Source: 4572-13 sp964594065 (GTDB lineage: Bacteria > Planctomycetota > Phycisphaerae > Sedimentisphaerales > Anaerohalosphaeraceae). From it: a stretch of 64,000 bases of DNA. Shown here in pieces: positions 1-8,221 of the stretch. A model generated the notes under the pieces. The model was not told the origin of the DNA, searched no databases, and saw only the letters and a program-made list of their open reading frames with translations. The stretch covers positions 1 through 64,000 of the forward strand of contig CAZQKX010000002.1 of assembly GCA_964594065.1 (NCBI GenBank), read 5' to 3'. Within the stretch, counting starts at the first letter, position 1. The number at the start of each line of letters is the position of its first letter. The position numbers and the translations under genes are program-made.

Positions 1-42
1 TGCTGTGGACTGAACGGTTTCTTCGTGGCGGTTGTGGTCCAT
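1..42 (-). CDS. Start of the gene downstream of the Wza-type exporter (partial)
   Basis: On the minus strand an ATG at 40-42 opens a frame that runs off the window edge after 14 codons (MDHNRHEETVQSTA). It starts nine bases after the stop of the polysaccharide export gene, so the two would be co-transcribed. In this position one often finds the chain-length determinant/tyrosine kinase (Wzc type), but 14 residues cannot show that. No clear ribosome binding site precedes it. The function is not assigned. Confidence 0.4.
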   Translation of the reverse strand, partial: MDHNRHEETVQSTA

Positions 43-51
43 AAATATGAA

Positions 52-1629
52 TTAAAAAACGCTGTTAAATCCAAAATGTCCTGGGAACGGGTCGCCGTTA
101 AAGTCTTCTGATGCGAAGTTGCGGTCATAGATAAAACCAAATCCATATGTGGCACGGAATGCATTTCGCAGTACCGCCAGCCATCGACTTGTTCCATGGG
201 TACCCACATTAATCGTGTCAAATGGTTTAATAAAAAAGTCAGGTTGCAATCCCTTGGCAATTTTGTCCAGATCAACCAGGACAATTTCTTCCTGTGCCAG
301 GCCCGCTTTATTTTTGCCCAGCCGGCGGATAACTTCCACCTTTTTCGGCCAGGCGAGTTGGTTCAATCCCTGGGCATTAATGATAGCTTGCTTTAATGTG
401 ATCTCACGCCCCGTCAATGGATAAGCGCCTGGGGCGTTGACATTGCCACCGATCCAAAATTCACCGACCACATCTCGCGGGACCGTAATACGGTCGCCGG
501 CACGGATGACGATGTTATATCTTGGATCTCCGGACTCTAAAAGGTCCCTCGGGATTTTAATGACGCGAGTGACAGTTTCAGTGCTTCCGATATCAGCCAA
601 TCCAAAACCGGAAGGAATATCGTTACCAGACTGCTGCAACGGAGGAACAGTTTCGGGCTTGAGTACTTCCGGCTTTAAAGCGGATTCTGTCGGCTGTCCT
701 TCGACGTTGATGGGTTTCCATTTCCCATCTTCAAAGGTCCATTCAATTCGTGTTGGTTTTTGCTGTTTGGGCAAAAGTTCTGCGATGTTGCGCGGCTCGG
801 TTTGCACATCGTCGATCGGTTCAATATCTTCGGGGCTTGCCAGTGACTCAAGTTCTTGCTGTGTGATCATCTCAGCGGACGTGATAATGATGTCGCTCCT
901 ATTGCGATGAACAGTGGGGGTAATAATTTCGAGCATTTGTTCTTCGAGACGCTTTTGGTCAAAGTCTGTGGCTTCGTTGTCAGGGAAATCACCGTTAATC
1001 GTCGGTATAACGTCCTGTTGACGAATATCCCTGGAAACATAGACATAACTAACGTTAAAGTCGCCGATGCCGCCAGCCAGAGAAATGGCATCCGTCAGGC
1101 GAAAAGTTGTTCGAGGTATTTGAAATCGGGACGACCGTGCAACACCCTGCCCCCAAATCGAGAAGAATCGGCTCTCAGAATTCTGCACGACGACCGTTAC
1201 AGATGGATTTTTGAGAATGCTGGGTGACAAAATATCAGCGATTTCCTGTTCCAGTTTAGTTTCGGTGAGTCCTTCAGCTGATACAATGCCTACGTCGGGG
1301 ATCGAAATGCGTCCGGTTTCGGTGACGATGAACTCATTGATAAAATATCTACCTTCTTGATACAGTTCATAAATGCTGATTCGCACCACATCGCCGGGAC
1401 CTAACACGTAATCCTGTTCATATTCGATCAAATCTTCGGGGCGGGGATCTTCGGAACCTTCATAGGTGGGAGATGGTTCGTCGGCGACACCCAATGTGCT
1501 TAAAATAACGTTAACCACCGGGGTTGGCTCAAAGCGACCTAGTTGTGTCGGGTCCAGAATGTCGTTGTTGCAGCCGCTGATGCAAAGCAACAGCAGAGAT
1601 GTCACTATTATTATGCTTTTTTTCATCAT
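52..1629 (-). CDS. Polysaccharide export outer-membrane lipoprotein (Wza/SLBB family)
   Basis: A 525-residue exported lipoprotein. The N-terminus is a short hydrophobic signal ending in a lipobox (CISGC, Cys about 20). A polysaccharide-export domain follows at about residues 70-160, beginning at LGPGDVVRISIYE and containing the family-typical TGRISIPDVG. A SLBB/soluble-ligand domain lies at about 385-470 (IRAGDRITVPRDV, FWIGGNVNAPGAYPL). Residues 215-350 are a long Pro/Glu-rich linker not usual in Wza (about 380 aa), which explains the extra length. The family forms the outer-membrane channel for capsule or exopolysaccharide. Two Met codons stand at the start (MMKK) and either could be used. 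In exosortase-carrying bacteria such loci often go with PEP-CTERM proteins, and one is encoded at 12286. Confidence 0.88.
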   Translation of the reverse strand: MMKKSIIIVTSLLLLCISGCNNDILDPTQLGRFEPTPVVNVILSTLGVADEPSPTYEGSEDPRPEDLIEYEQDYVLGPGDVVRISIYELYQEGRYFINEFIVTETGRISIPDVGIVSAEGLTETKLEQEIADILSPSILKNPSVTVVVQNSESRFFSIWGQGVARSSRFQIPRTTFRLTDAISLAGGIGDFNVSYVYVSRDIRQQDVIPTINGDFPDNEATDFDQKRLEEQMLEIITPTVHRNRSDIIITSAEMITQQELESLASPEDIEPIDDVQTEPRNIAELLPKQQKPTRIEWTFEDGKWKPINVEGQPTESALKPEVLKPETVPPLQQSGNDIPSGFGLADIGSTETVTRVIKIPRDLLESGDPRYNIVIRAGDRITVPRDVVGEFWIGGNVNAPGAYPLTGREITLKQAIINAQGLNQLAWPKKVEVIRRLGKNKAGLAQEEIVLVDLDKIAKGLQPDFFIKPFDTINVGTHGTSRWLAVLRNAFRATYGFGFIYDRNFASEDFNGDPFPGHFGFNSVF

Positions 1630-1946
1630 AAATCAATATCCACAAAAAAGTCTTATCTCGTCCTGAATTAAGAAGATTCCCGAGACACACTTGTCGGAAA
1701 TATGCCTTCTTATCGGCCAAAAACCCCTGTTGCTTAATTACTATTTCGGCGATAAAGTTCTTAAAACAATAAAATTACATCACAAATTGAAATAAAAACC
1801 TCCTAAAAATGGACGAATCTTGACTTTAACTTGAAGGATTACCTTCCTCCTGTCCTTCTATTTTGAATATACGTATATACCGCCATGCCGGATGGAAAGT
1901 TCGTCAAAGCCCTGTAGTTTCCTGATATATTTTAATTTTTTGTATT
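1630..1946. other. 317-bp AT-rich intergenic region
   Basis: This is the leader of the export gene and the downstream flank of the lipoprotein gene. It is AT-rich, with a TATACGTATAT-like stretch near 1867-1878. I see no convincing -35/-10 pair, hairpin terminator or small gene. The export-gene promoter on the minus strand must lie here if the gene is not read from upstream. Confidence 0.4.
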
Positions 1947-2654
1947 TTACGGCTTATTTTTCAAGATGCTTTTATAGTCAAACTGCATAATCAATTCCTT
2001 TGAAGCAATTCCATTATGTATGTCAAAGACATCGACCATTCTTGGTGCTGAAACATCCAAGTCTTTGCTATACCTGAAGTTATAGCATTTTGTTATCCAT
2101 CGGATATTAGAGGTTTCATCCTTTATCTCAACCCTGTCAATTATGTTTTCATCATAATTCTTCAAAAGTGTTATCTGAAGATTTCCATGGGGCCAAATTG
2201 TTTGTATGGGGGTATACCACTGGCCTTCGATTTTGATATTGGCCTCTGAAATGAAGGATGAAACGTCAAGAACATTTGATCCGGCCAGAAAGCTATAAAA
2301 AATGCATGTTGCCAGGTTCTGATTGACAAATGAAGCGTTTTGGACCGATAAAATCCCCGTATTTTGTTTTGTTGAGTTGAATTTGTCTTTCAGCAATGTG
2401 TATTTATAGTACCCTGTGGGTTCCTGAGCAGTAATTCCTAAATATCCGGCTGATGGATTAAAATGATGTTTTTGCTGTGTGATATAAGGAGCTTTGCCTT
2501 GTTGAAAGTAACTTACAATGCAATCGGCAGTAATTGCAGTTTTTACAGATATCCCCTGTTCCTGACGAATGGGCTGAACGGTTTGTTGACACCCCCCGGC
2601 GATGATCAAAAGGCTTAACAGTACGATTTGTACGAATCTCATTGAATGTTTCAT
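1947..2654 (-). CDS. Lipoprotein of unknown function
   Basis: 235 residues. The N-terminus has a Lys/Arg-bearing start, a hydrophobic stretch and a lipobox (IIAGGC, Cys about 22), so it is expected to be membrane-anchored on the periplasmic side. The rest is soluble and beta-rich, with conserved-looking patches GQWYTPIQTIWPHGN and SNIRWITKCYNF. I do not recognise a family. It stands alone: the nifJ terminator is just upstream and 317 bp without genes lie downstream. A GGAAG motif precedes the start ATG. A second in-frame ATG four codons later is possible. Confidence 0.7.
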   Translation of the reverse strand: MKHSMRFVQIVLLSLLIIAGGCQQTVQPIRQEQGISVKTAITADCIVSYFQQGKAPYITQQKHHFNPSAGYLGITAQEPTGYYKYTLLKDKFNSTKQNTGILSVQNASFVNQNLATCIFYSFLAGSNVLDVSSFISEANIKIEGQWYTPIQTIWPHGNLQITLLKNYDENIIDRVEIKDETSNIRWITKCYNFRYSKDLDVSAPRMVDVFDIHNGIASKELIMQFDYKSILKNKP

Positions 2655-2705
2655 ATTTCAACTTCCCGTTTACCAGTATTTATAGTCGTGTCATTGTAAT
2701 AATAG

Positions 2706-2745
2706 CAAAAAAACTCGGCCCCTGAGATCTCCATGGGGCCGAGTT
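2706..2745 (-). terminator. Intrinsic terminator of nifJ
   Basis: An 11-bp perfect inverted repeat (2712-2722 with 2735-2745, GC-rich core CTCGGCCCC) with a 12-base loop. Read on the minus strand it is followed by a run of seven Ts. It sits 15 bases after the nifJ stop. Confidence 0.85.
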
Positions 2746-2759
2746 AAAATCAATATAAT

Positions 2760-5700
2760 TTAGCACTCATCACATTGCAGTTGAGACAACCTTTCCAACA
2801 GTGCGTACTTCCTGGCGGTGTCTTTCTTAGCCATTTCCATCAGTTCAGCGGCAACTTCCGGCTGTGCTTTGGTCAGTGAACGATAACGGTTTTGACCATA
2901 TGCAAATTCCGAGAAGTCTGTTGTCGGTGCTTTCGAATCCAGTTGCAATGGGTTCTTGCCTGCTTCGGCCAGACGCGGATCGAAGCGGTACAGCGGCCAG
3001 TGTCCACAACTTACGGCCTTTTTCTGTTCGCCCAGGCCCGTGGTCATGTTGATTCCGTGAGCAATACAGTGTGTGTAGGACAGGATCAATGATGGACCGT
3101 CATAGCTTTCCGCCTCGGCAATTGCCTTGACGGCCTGGTTTGGATTGGCACCAATAGCGATCTGGGCAACGTAAATTCCGCCATAACTCATGGCGATAAG
3201 GCCCATGTCTTTCTTCGGCATTTTCTTGCCGCCGGCGGCAAACTTGGCAACTGCCGCACGCGGAGTCGATTTAGACATCTGGCCACCGGTGTTGGAGTAC
3301 ACTTCAGTATCCAATACCAGCACATTAACGTTTTCGCCGCTGGCCAGTACGTGATCCAATCCGCCGTATCCAATGTCATAAGCCCAACCGTCACCGCCAA
3401 CAACCCAGACACTTTTCTTAACCAGGTAGTCAGCAACGGTTAACAGTTGCTCACACGCATCGCATTTTTTGCTGCTTTTGCAAGCGGCTTTGACCGTCTC
3501 AATACGTGCTCGCTGGTCTTCGATACCTTGTTGTGTGCTTTGGTCAGCGTTTTTGATTTCTTCGGCAAGTTTTTTATCGACACAACCATTTTCAACAGCC
3601 GTTCCCAGTAACTCTGTTGCAAAGTCGATAAACTTGTTGATAGCCAAACGCATTCCCATACCGAACTCGGCATTGTCTTCAAAGAGGCTATTGCTCCATG
3701 TCGGGCCGCGGCCGTCAAACCGCTGAGCGTATGGGGTTGTCGGCAGGTTGCCGCCGTAAATTGATGAACAGCCCGTTGCGTTGGCGATATACATGCGATC
3801 ACCGAATAACTGGCTGATCAATTTGACATTTGCTGTTTCACCGCAACCGGCACAAGCGCCGTTAAACTCAAACAGCGGCGGAACCAATTGGCTGCCCTTG
3901 ATGCTGGCCAGTTTAAACTTGCTCGGGTCAGTGTCCGGGATAGACAGGAAGTAATCGAAGTTTTTAGCTTCCGCATCACGAAGTGGTTCCTGCAGTGCCA
4001 TGTTGATGGCTTTGCGGTCCGGATTTGTTTTGTCTTTACCGGGGCAGTTAGAAACACAAGCACCGCAACCGGTACAATCTTCCGGAGCGGTCTGGACAGT
4101 AAACTTCATGCCTGCAAAGTCTTTTCCTTTGGCGTCGGCACTCTTGAAGGTCGCGGGAGCATTCTCCAACTGGTCTGCGTCATAAGCCTTAATGCGAATC
4201 GCTGCATGCGGGCATACCAGCGAACACTGACCGCACTGGATACAAACATCCGGCTCCCAAGCGGGAATATGGACGGCGATGTTTCGCTTTTCGTATTTGG
4301 TCGTCGCTGTCGGGAACTTGCCGTCACAAGGCATCTTGCTGACAGGTAGTTGATCGCCGCGGCCGGCCATGATCTCTGCGGTCACTTCTTTAACGAAGTC
4401 CGGTGCATCATCCGGCACCATCTGATGCATGTGTATTTTGCTCGTAGCAGATGCGGGGACCTGTACTTCGAAAATTTTATCCAAAGCGCCGTCGACAGCG
4501 TCATTATTCATCGCTACGACCTTATCGCCTTTCTTGCCATAGGTCTTCTTGATCGCTGTCTTAATGGCAGTGATTGCGGTGTCAGCGTCAATCACTTCAC
4601 TGATCTTGAAGAAAGCTGTCTGCATAATAACGTTGATACGAGCACCCAGTCCCAGTGATTCGGCAATACTGATTGCATCAATTACGAAGAACCGGAGTTT
4701 TTTGTCGATCATTTGTTGTTGTACTTCTGTCGGCAGCGTGTCCCATACATCGTCGATACCATGGCTGCTCGTCAACAGGAATGTGCCGCCCGACTTGACA
4801 TTACTGAGCATGTCATATTTTTCGAGAAAACTGGGGTTGTGACAGGCAATGAAGTCGGCTTTCTTAACCAGGTAAGGTTTACGGATCAGTTCAGGGCCGA
4901 AACGCAGATGAGAAACGGTCATCGCACCGGCTTTCTTAGAGTCATAAACGAAATACCCCTGAGCGTAGTTATCCGTTTCACTGCCGATGATCTTGATGCT
5001 GTTCTTGTTGGCACCGACGGTACCGTCAGAGCCTAAGCCGTAGAACATCGCACTGAAGCATGTTGTGGGAACGTCGAATGATTCGTCTAAATCAAGGCTG
5101 GTATTACAGACATCGTCGACAATGCCGACAGTGAAGTGGTTCTTGGGATACTCGGCATCCAGGTTGTCAAAGACCGCCTTGACCATGGCCGGGGAGAACT
5201 CTTTGGAGCCCAGACCGTAACGACCACCGACACAGACCGGATAGTCATGGAAGTGAGTGGTCTTTTGGGCCATCGCTTCGCCGATCGCCGTGCGAACGTC
5301 CAGGTACAGCGGTTCGCCGATAGAGCCGGGTTCTTTTGTACGATCGAGAACCGCGATCTTTTTGGCGGTTGCGGGAATGGCTTTGATGAAATGCTCAATA
5401 CTGAACGGACGGTACAGGCGAACCAAAACGGCACCGATTTTTTCGCCCTGGCTGTTCAGGTAGCTGGCGGTTTCGTGAATGGTGTCAGCACCGGAACCCA
5501 TCATGACAATAACCTTTTCAGCGTCCGGGGCACCAATGTAATCGAACAGATGATACTGGCGTCCCACCTGCTTGGCGAATTTATCCATCGTTTCCTGAAC
5601 AATGTCTGCCGTAGCCTCATAATATTTGTTAACGGTTTCGCGACCCTGGAAATAAACATCCGGGTTTTGAGCGGTACCGCTGATCATCGGATGGTCGGGA

Positions 5701-6326
5701 CTTAAGGCACGCGCCTTGTGAGCGGCGACAAGATCATTGTCGATAACGGCCTTCATGTCGTCATAGGTCAACTCTTCAACCTTCTGGATTTCATGACTGG
5801 TGCGGAAACCGTCAAAGAAGTGCAGGAACGGAACACGTGAAGCCAGCGTGCTCTGCTGAGCGATCAGTGCCAGGTCCATGACTTCCTGTACATTCGAAGA
5901 GGCCAGCATGGCAAAGCCTGTCTGCCGGCATGACATGACATCTGAATGGTCGCCGAAGATACTCAAAGCCTGGCAGGCCAGCGAGCGAGCCGAAACATGG
6001 AAAACTGTCGGTGTCAGTTCACCGGCGATCTTATACATGTTCGGGATCATCAGCAACAGACCCTGCGAAGCAGTAAATGTTGTTGTTAATGCACCGGCAG
6101 CCAAAGCACCATGTACGGCACCGGCGGCACCGCCTTCAGACTGCATCTCTGTAACCGACGGGATCGTTCCCCAGATATTTGGCTGATTCGCTGCCGTTTT
6201 GGCATCCGACATCTCACCCATCGGAGAACTTGGGGTTATCGGATAAATCGCAATCACTTCATTGGTCGCGTGTGCCACATGAGCAATCGCGGTATTTCCG
6301 TCGATTGTTACCATTTTTCGTTTCAT
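2760..6326 (-). CDS. nifJ: Pyruvate:ferredoxin (flavodoxin) oxidoreductase, single-chain
   Basis: Oxidatively decarboxylates pyruvate to acetyl-CoA, passing electrons to ferredoxin or flavodoxin; a cytoplasmic hallmark of anaerobic metabolism. The chain has the fused domain order of the homodimeric enzyme: N-terminal pyrimidine-binding domain (AIYPITPSSPMGE), CoA/linker region, a gamma-type domain (FYGLGSDGTVGANKN), two 4Fe-4S clusters (CIQCGQCSLVCP and CTGCGACVSNCP at about 680-750), then the TPP domain (CAGCGE, GDGWAYDIGYGG, SNTGGQMSKSTPR). An upstream in-frame ATG at 6395 exists, but the start at 6326 (MKRKMVTIDGN) is chosen because GGAGAG lies six bases ahead and family members begin here. 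The resulting 1188 residues match the usual length (about 1170-1200). It is monocistronic, with its own promoter and terminator. Confidence 0.97.
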   Translation of the reverse strand: MKRKMVTIDGNTAIAHVAHATNEVIAIYPITPSSPMGEMSDAKTAANQPNIWGTIPSVTEMQSEGGAAGAVHGALAAGALTTTFTASQGLLLMIPNMYKIAGELTPTVFHVSARSLACQALSIFGDHSDVMSCRQTGFAMLASSNVQEVMDLALIAQQSTLASRVPFLHFFDGFRTSHEIQKVEELTYDDMKAVIDNDLVAAHKARALSPDHPMISGTAQNPDVYFQGRETVNKYYEATADIVQETMDKFAKQVGRQYHLFDYIGAPDAEKVIVMMGSGADTIHETASYLNSQGEKIGAVLVRLYRPFSIEHFIKAIPATAKKIAVLDRTKEPGSIGEPLYLDVRTAIGEAMAQKTTHFHDYPVCVGGRYGLGSKEFSPAMVKAVFDNLDAEYPKNHFTVGIVDDVCNTSLDLDESFDVPTTCFSAMFYGLGSDGTVGANKNSIKIIGSETDNYAQGYFVYDSKKAGAMTVSHLRFGPELIRKPYLVKKADFIACHNPSFLEKYDMLSNVKSGGTFLLTSSHGIDDVWDTLPTEVQQQMIDKKLRFFVIDAISIAESLGLGARINVIMQTAFFKISEVIDADTAITAIKTAIKKTYGKKGDKVVAMNNDAVDGALDKIFEVQVPASATSKIHMHQMVPDDAPDFVKEVTAEIMAGRGDQLPVSKMPCDGKFPTATTKYEKRNIAVHIPAWEPDVCIQCGQCSLVCPHAAIRIKAYDADQLENAPATFKSADAKGKDFAGMKFTVQTAPEDCTGCGACVSNCPGKDKTNPDRKAINMALQEPLRDAEAKNFDYFLSIPDTDPSKFKLASIKGSQLVPPLFEFNGACAGCGETANVKLISQLFGDRMYIANATGCSSIYGGNLPTTPYAQRFDGRGPTWSNSLFEDNAEFGMGMRLAINKFIDFATELLGTAVENGCVDKKLAEEIKNADQSTQQGIEDQRARIETVKAACKSSKKCDACEQLLTVADYLVKKSVWVVGGDGWAYDIGYGGLDHVLASGENVNVLVLDTEVYSNTGGQMSKSTPRAAVAKFAAGGKKMPKKDMGLIAMSYGGIYVAQIAIGANPNQAVKAIAEAESYDGPSLILSYTHCIAHGINMTTGLGEQKKAVSCGHWPLYRFDPRLAEAGKNPLQLDSKAPTTDFSEFAYGQNRYRSLTKAQPEVAAELMEMAKKDTARKYALLERLSQLQCDEC

Positions 6327-6410
6327 AAATAACTCTCCATTGACTGTTAGAAAGACATTATTGCAGAGCCATACTGCCCGGCTCAGGTTCGTCATGACAA
6401 ATAGACGTTA

Positions 6411-6439
6411 CTTATACCATGTCACTAAACCGCTGGCAA
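6411..6439 (-). promoter_or_regulatory. Sigma70-type promoter of nifJ
   Basis: On the minus strand TTGCCA (6434-6439) and TATAAG (6411-6416) are separated by exactly 17 bases. Transcription would start near 6404, giving a leader of about 78 nt to the ATG at 6326. Confidence 0.65.
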
Positions 6440-6581
6440 AGGGTTTTTATAGGAATTAGCTCAAAAAGCTGATGCCGCATTGTCCATAGGGTGGGTCGAT
6501 TTTGATTCGCCACAATAAAGTCGTTGCTGTATATCCAGTATATAGCCGTTTTTAATAAAATTTTCATATAGCACATTTTCT

Positions 6582-6609
6582 TTGATTCATGATTGAGTTT
6601 GACTATAAT
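6582..6609 (+). promoter_or_regulatory. Sigma70-type promoter of the 6655 gene
   Basis: TTGATT (6582-6587), a 16-base spacer and a perfect TATAAT (6604-6609). It lies 46 bases ahead of the ATG at 6655, and within the codons of the longer open frame that begins at 6589. That argues for the shorter start. Confidence 0.6.
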
Positions 6610-6654
6610 GAAACATGGTCTTATGGGGGGCGATTTTTGCTCAGGAGACAAAAA

Positions 6655-7125
6655 ATGAGGTCCAAAAAGAATAGCGTTTCAGCGGGGGACGCCGATTTAG
6701 GTATAAAAGGCCTTGATGTTGTGGTCGAAGGAGATATCGGGGGGATGGACTTGGCCTGCGACCAGTTAAAAACAGAGATCGAGGAAAAACTTAAACATTC
6801 CGGGCTCAATCTGGCCAATACATCAGAAAAGGCCCCATCATCAAACACTTCAGCGTTACAGTTAAATATCCATGTGTCCAGAGGCAGGGAATTATTGGTG
6901 TGTAATACGGTTTTACGATTTCAGGAGGCAATCTCTCAATATGGGCTGCGCCAGTCTTCAGATTCGAACAGTCATCCCGAAGATGTGGCTGTGTGGAATC
7001 GCGGCAGCATCGAATACAGAAGTCTTTCAGAGGACCCCAAACGGAAGATTCACAATACCGCCAAAGAGCTTGCTGACGAGTTCATCAATGATGTTCTTGT
7101 CACGAATTCAAAACCGTCAGGTTGA
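6655..7125 (+). CDS. Conserved-looking hypothetical protein, 156 aa
   Basis: A soluble alpha/beta protein with no signal peptide or membrane segment. The start at 6655 is preferred over the upstream ATG at 6589 because AGGAG precedes it by seven bases and a promoter (-10 at 6604-6609) sits inside the longer frame. Visible features: an N-terminal acidic and hydrophobic stretch (LDVVVEGDIGGMD), a helix (LKTEIEEKLKHSGL), a strand (ALQLNIHVSRG), and a C-terminal helix (NTAKELADEFINDVL). The middle VLRFQEAISQY segment suggests a compact fold of strands then helices. I do not recognise the family. It converges with, and overlaps by nine bases, the M48 peptidase gene on the other strand. Confidence 0.65.
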   Translation: MRSKKNSVSAGDADLGIKGLDVVVEGDIGGMDLACDQLKTEIEEKLKHSGLNLANTSEKAPSSNTSALQLNIHVSRGRELLVCNTVLRFQEAISQYGLRQSSDSNSHPEDVAVWNRGSIEYRSLSEDPKRKIHNTAKELADEFINDVLVTNSKPSG

Positions 7126-7839
7126 TTTCAGCAACTGTTTAATATGATCGACTCGTTTTCTGCACGGGGGATGGGTTGAAAAGTATTTACTAAGCAGGGG
7201 GGTCTGTTCGGATGTGTCCAGTTTGGCTAAGAGGTCGATTGCGGATTTAGGGTCAAATCCGGCCCCAGCGGCAAGACGAATCCCCAGTTCATCGGCTCGC
7301 AGTTCCTGATCTTGCGAGTAGGCGCTTTCGAGAAAATGGATCCCCAGTTTTTGCAGGGCTGCCCCGGCGGCATGGCGCAGGACCGTTGACTTCGACAGGG
7401 TGGTGATAATGGCATTGGCAAGCATTCGATCAAGGGCATGACCTTCGGTGACATGGGCCATTTCATGAGCACAGATAAAGGCGACCTGGTGACGGTTATT
7501 ATTGCAAAGATTCATCATGGAATCGCTGAGAAATACGAATCCGCCGGGCAGGCAAAATGCCTGAGGGACTTCGCTGTGGAGGCATTCGAAATTAAATGTG
7601 CGTGATTTGTTTTTTTGACGTTCCGTCAGGCGTGTGCCAATCGTTTTAAGGGTTTCGACCTTGTCAATATCCCGGCACGGCGGGCACATTCTGCGTACAG
7701 CCTGCGCCATATCGGCACCGGCAGCGCGTTCGGTCTCGATCACCTCGGCTTCAGGAGCCGTTGCCGCCGTCCAGACCCATTGGGCCTTGCGAATTTTCGG
7801 CCCGGCTTTTTTGCCCAGATTGTAAAAGAATCCGCCCAT
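7117..7839 (-). CDS. M48-family zinc metallopeptidase, soluble
   Basis: 240 residues with the M48 zinc motif HEMAH (about residue 122) and the third-ligand region ELRADELGIRLAAGAGFDP, where the Glu is the ligand. The family digests misfolded or membrane proteins (HtpX, Oma1, BepA/LoiP). Unlike HtpX there are no clear transmembrane segments and no N-terminal signal, so it is predicted to be cytoplasmic or peripheral. A CxxC (CPPC, about residue 52) lies in the N-terminal third. It is convergent with the preceding hypothetical gene, with a nine-base overlap. Gene order with rodA and the DHH gene suggests a loose minus-strand group, but a 380-bp gap separates it from rodA. Confidence 0.85.
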   Translation of the reverse strand: MGGFFYNLGKKAGPKIRKAQWVWTAATAPEAEVIETERAAGADMAQAVRRMCPPCRDIDKVETLKTIGTRLTERQKNKSRTFNFECLHSEVPQAFCLPGGFVFLSDSMMNLCNNNRHQVAFICAHEMAHVTEGHALDRMLANAIITTLSKSTVLRHAAGAALQKLGIHFLESAYSQDQELRADELGIRLAAGAGFDPKSAIDLLAKLDTSEQTPLLSKYFSTHPPCRKRVDHIKQLLKST

Positions 7840-8012
7840 ATCGATAATCTTAACAGGACGATGTTATTTTTGAAAGACCTATAAAATCAAAACCTGTAGA
7901 CGGCAGTATTATAATTGGGCGAAAATAGGCTATCAGTATTGAAATTTAGGATTTTTATTCATTTTTATTAAACTTTTCGACCGGTTTCAAACGATATTAT
8001 GTATAATTGCTA

Positions 8013-8207
8013 GCTGACAAAAAAGTAAATATATGGCTCTTAATAAGTGGCCCATAAGGCCAAACGCAGTCCGGACCTGGGAGTGCTGACCTTAAGCGAC
8101 GGCGCACAAGGCAGATCGGATTCGAGGCATGAAACAGAAACGGGCGTAGACGTATACGAGAAGAGCCATTTAATACAAAAGGCAGGACTCATGTCCTGCC
8201 TTTGTTT
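8013..8207 (+). ncRNA. Candidate structured small RNA, unclassified
   Basis: The 380-bp gap between the M48 gene and rodA has no credible ORF but contains GC-rich, structured sequence within AT-rich DNA. A perfect TATAAT (8002-8007) lies just upstream on the plus strand. Nine bases at 8033-8041 (ATGGCTCTT) are perfectly complementary to 8161-8169, which would close a stem around about 119 nt. Inside there is a five-base hairpin TGGCC/GGCCA near 8047-8061. The transcript would end at the hairpin 8181-8200. I compared it by eye with the SRP apical motif and RNase P conserved blocks and found neither. A 6S-like shape is possible but not shown. The caveat is that the 3' hairpin may simply be the rodA terminator. 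Confidence 0.35.
8181..8207. terminator. Bidirectional intrinsic terminator
   Basis: GGCAGGAC (8181-8188), a four-base loop, GTCCTGCC (8193-8200), then TTTGTTT on the plus side. The minus side carries TTTTGTATT. It lies 15 bases after the rodA stop and can end rodA as well as any plus-strand RNA. Confidence 0.75.
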
Positions 8208-8221
8208 ATGCGCATTGAAAA

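Noticed and set aside
6327..6395. Extended N-terminus of nifJ from an upstream ATG at 6395
   Set aside because: A strong ribosome binding site and the family start point to 6326; the extra 23 residues are not part of the enzyme.
8040..8160. Signal recognition particle RNA or RNase P RNA
   Set aside because: CCGGA and AAGGCAG fragments are present, but the ordered GGTCAGGTCCGGAAGGAAGC-like core and RNase P blocks are absent.
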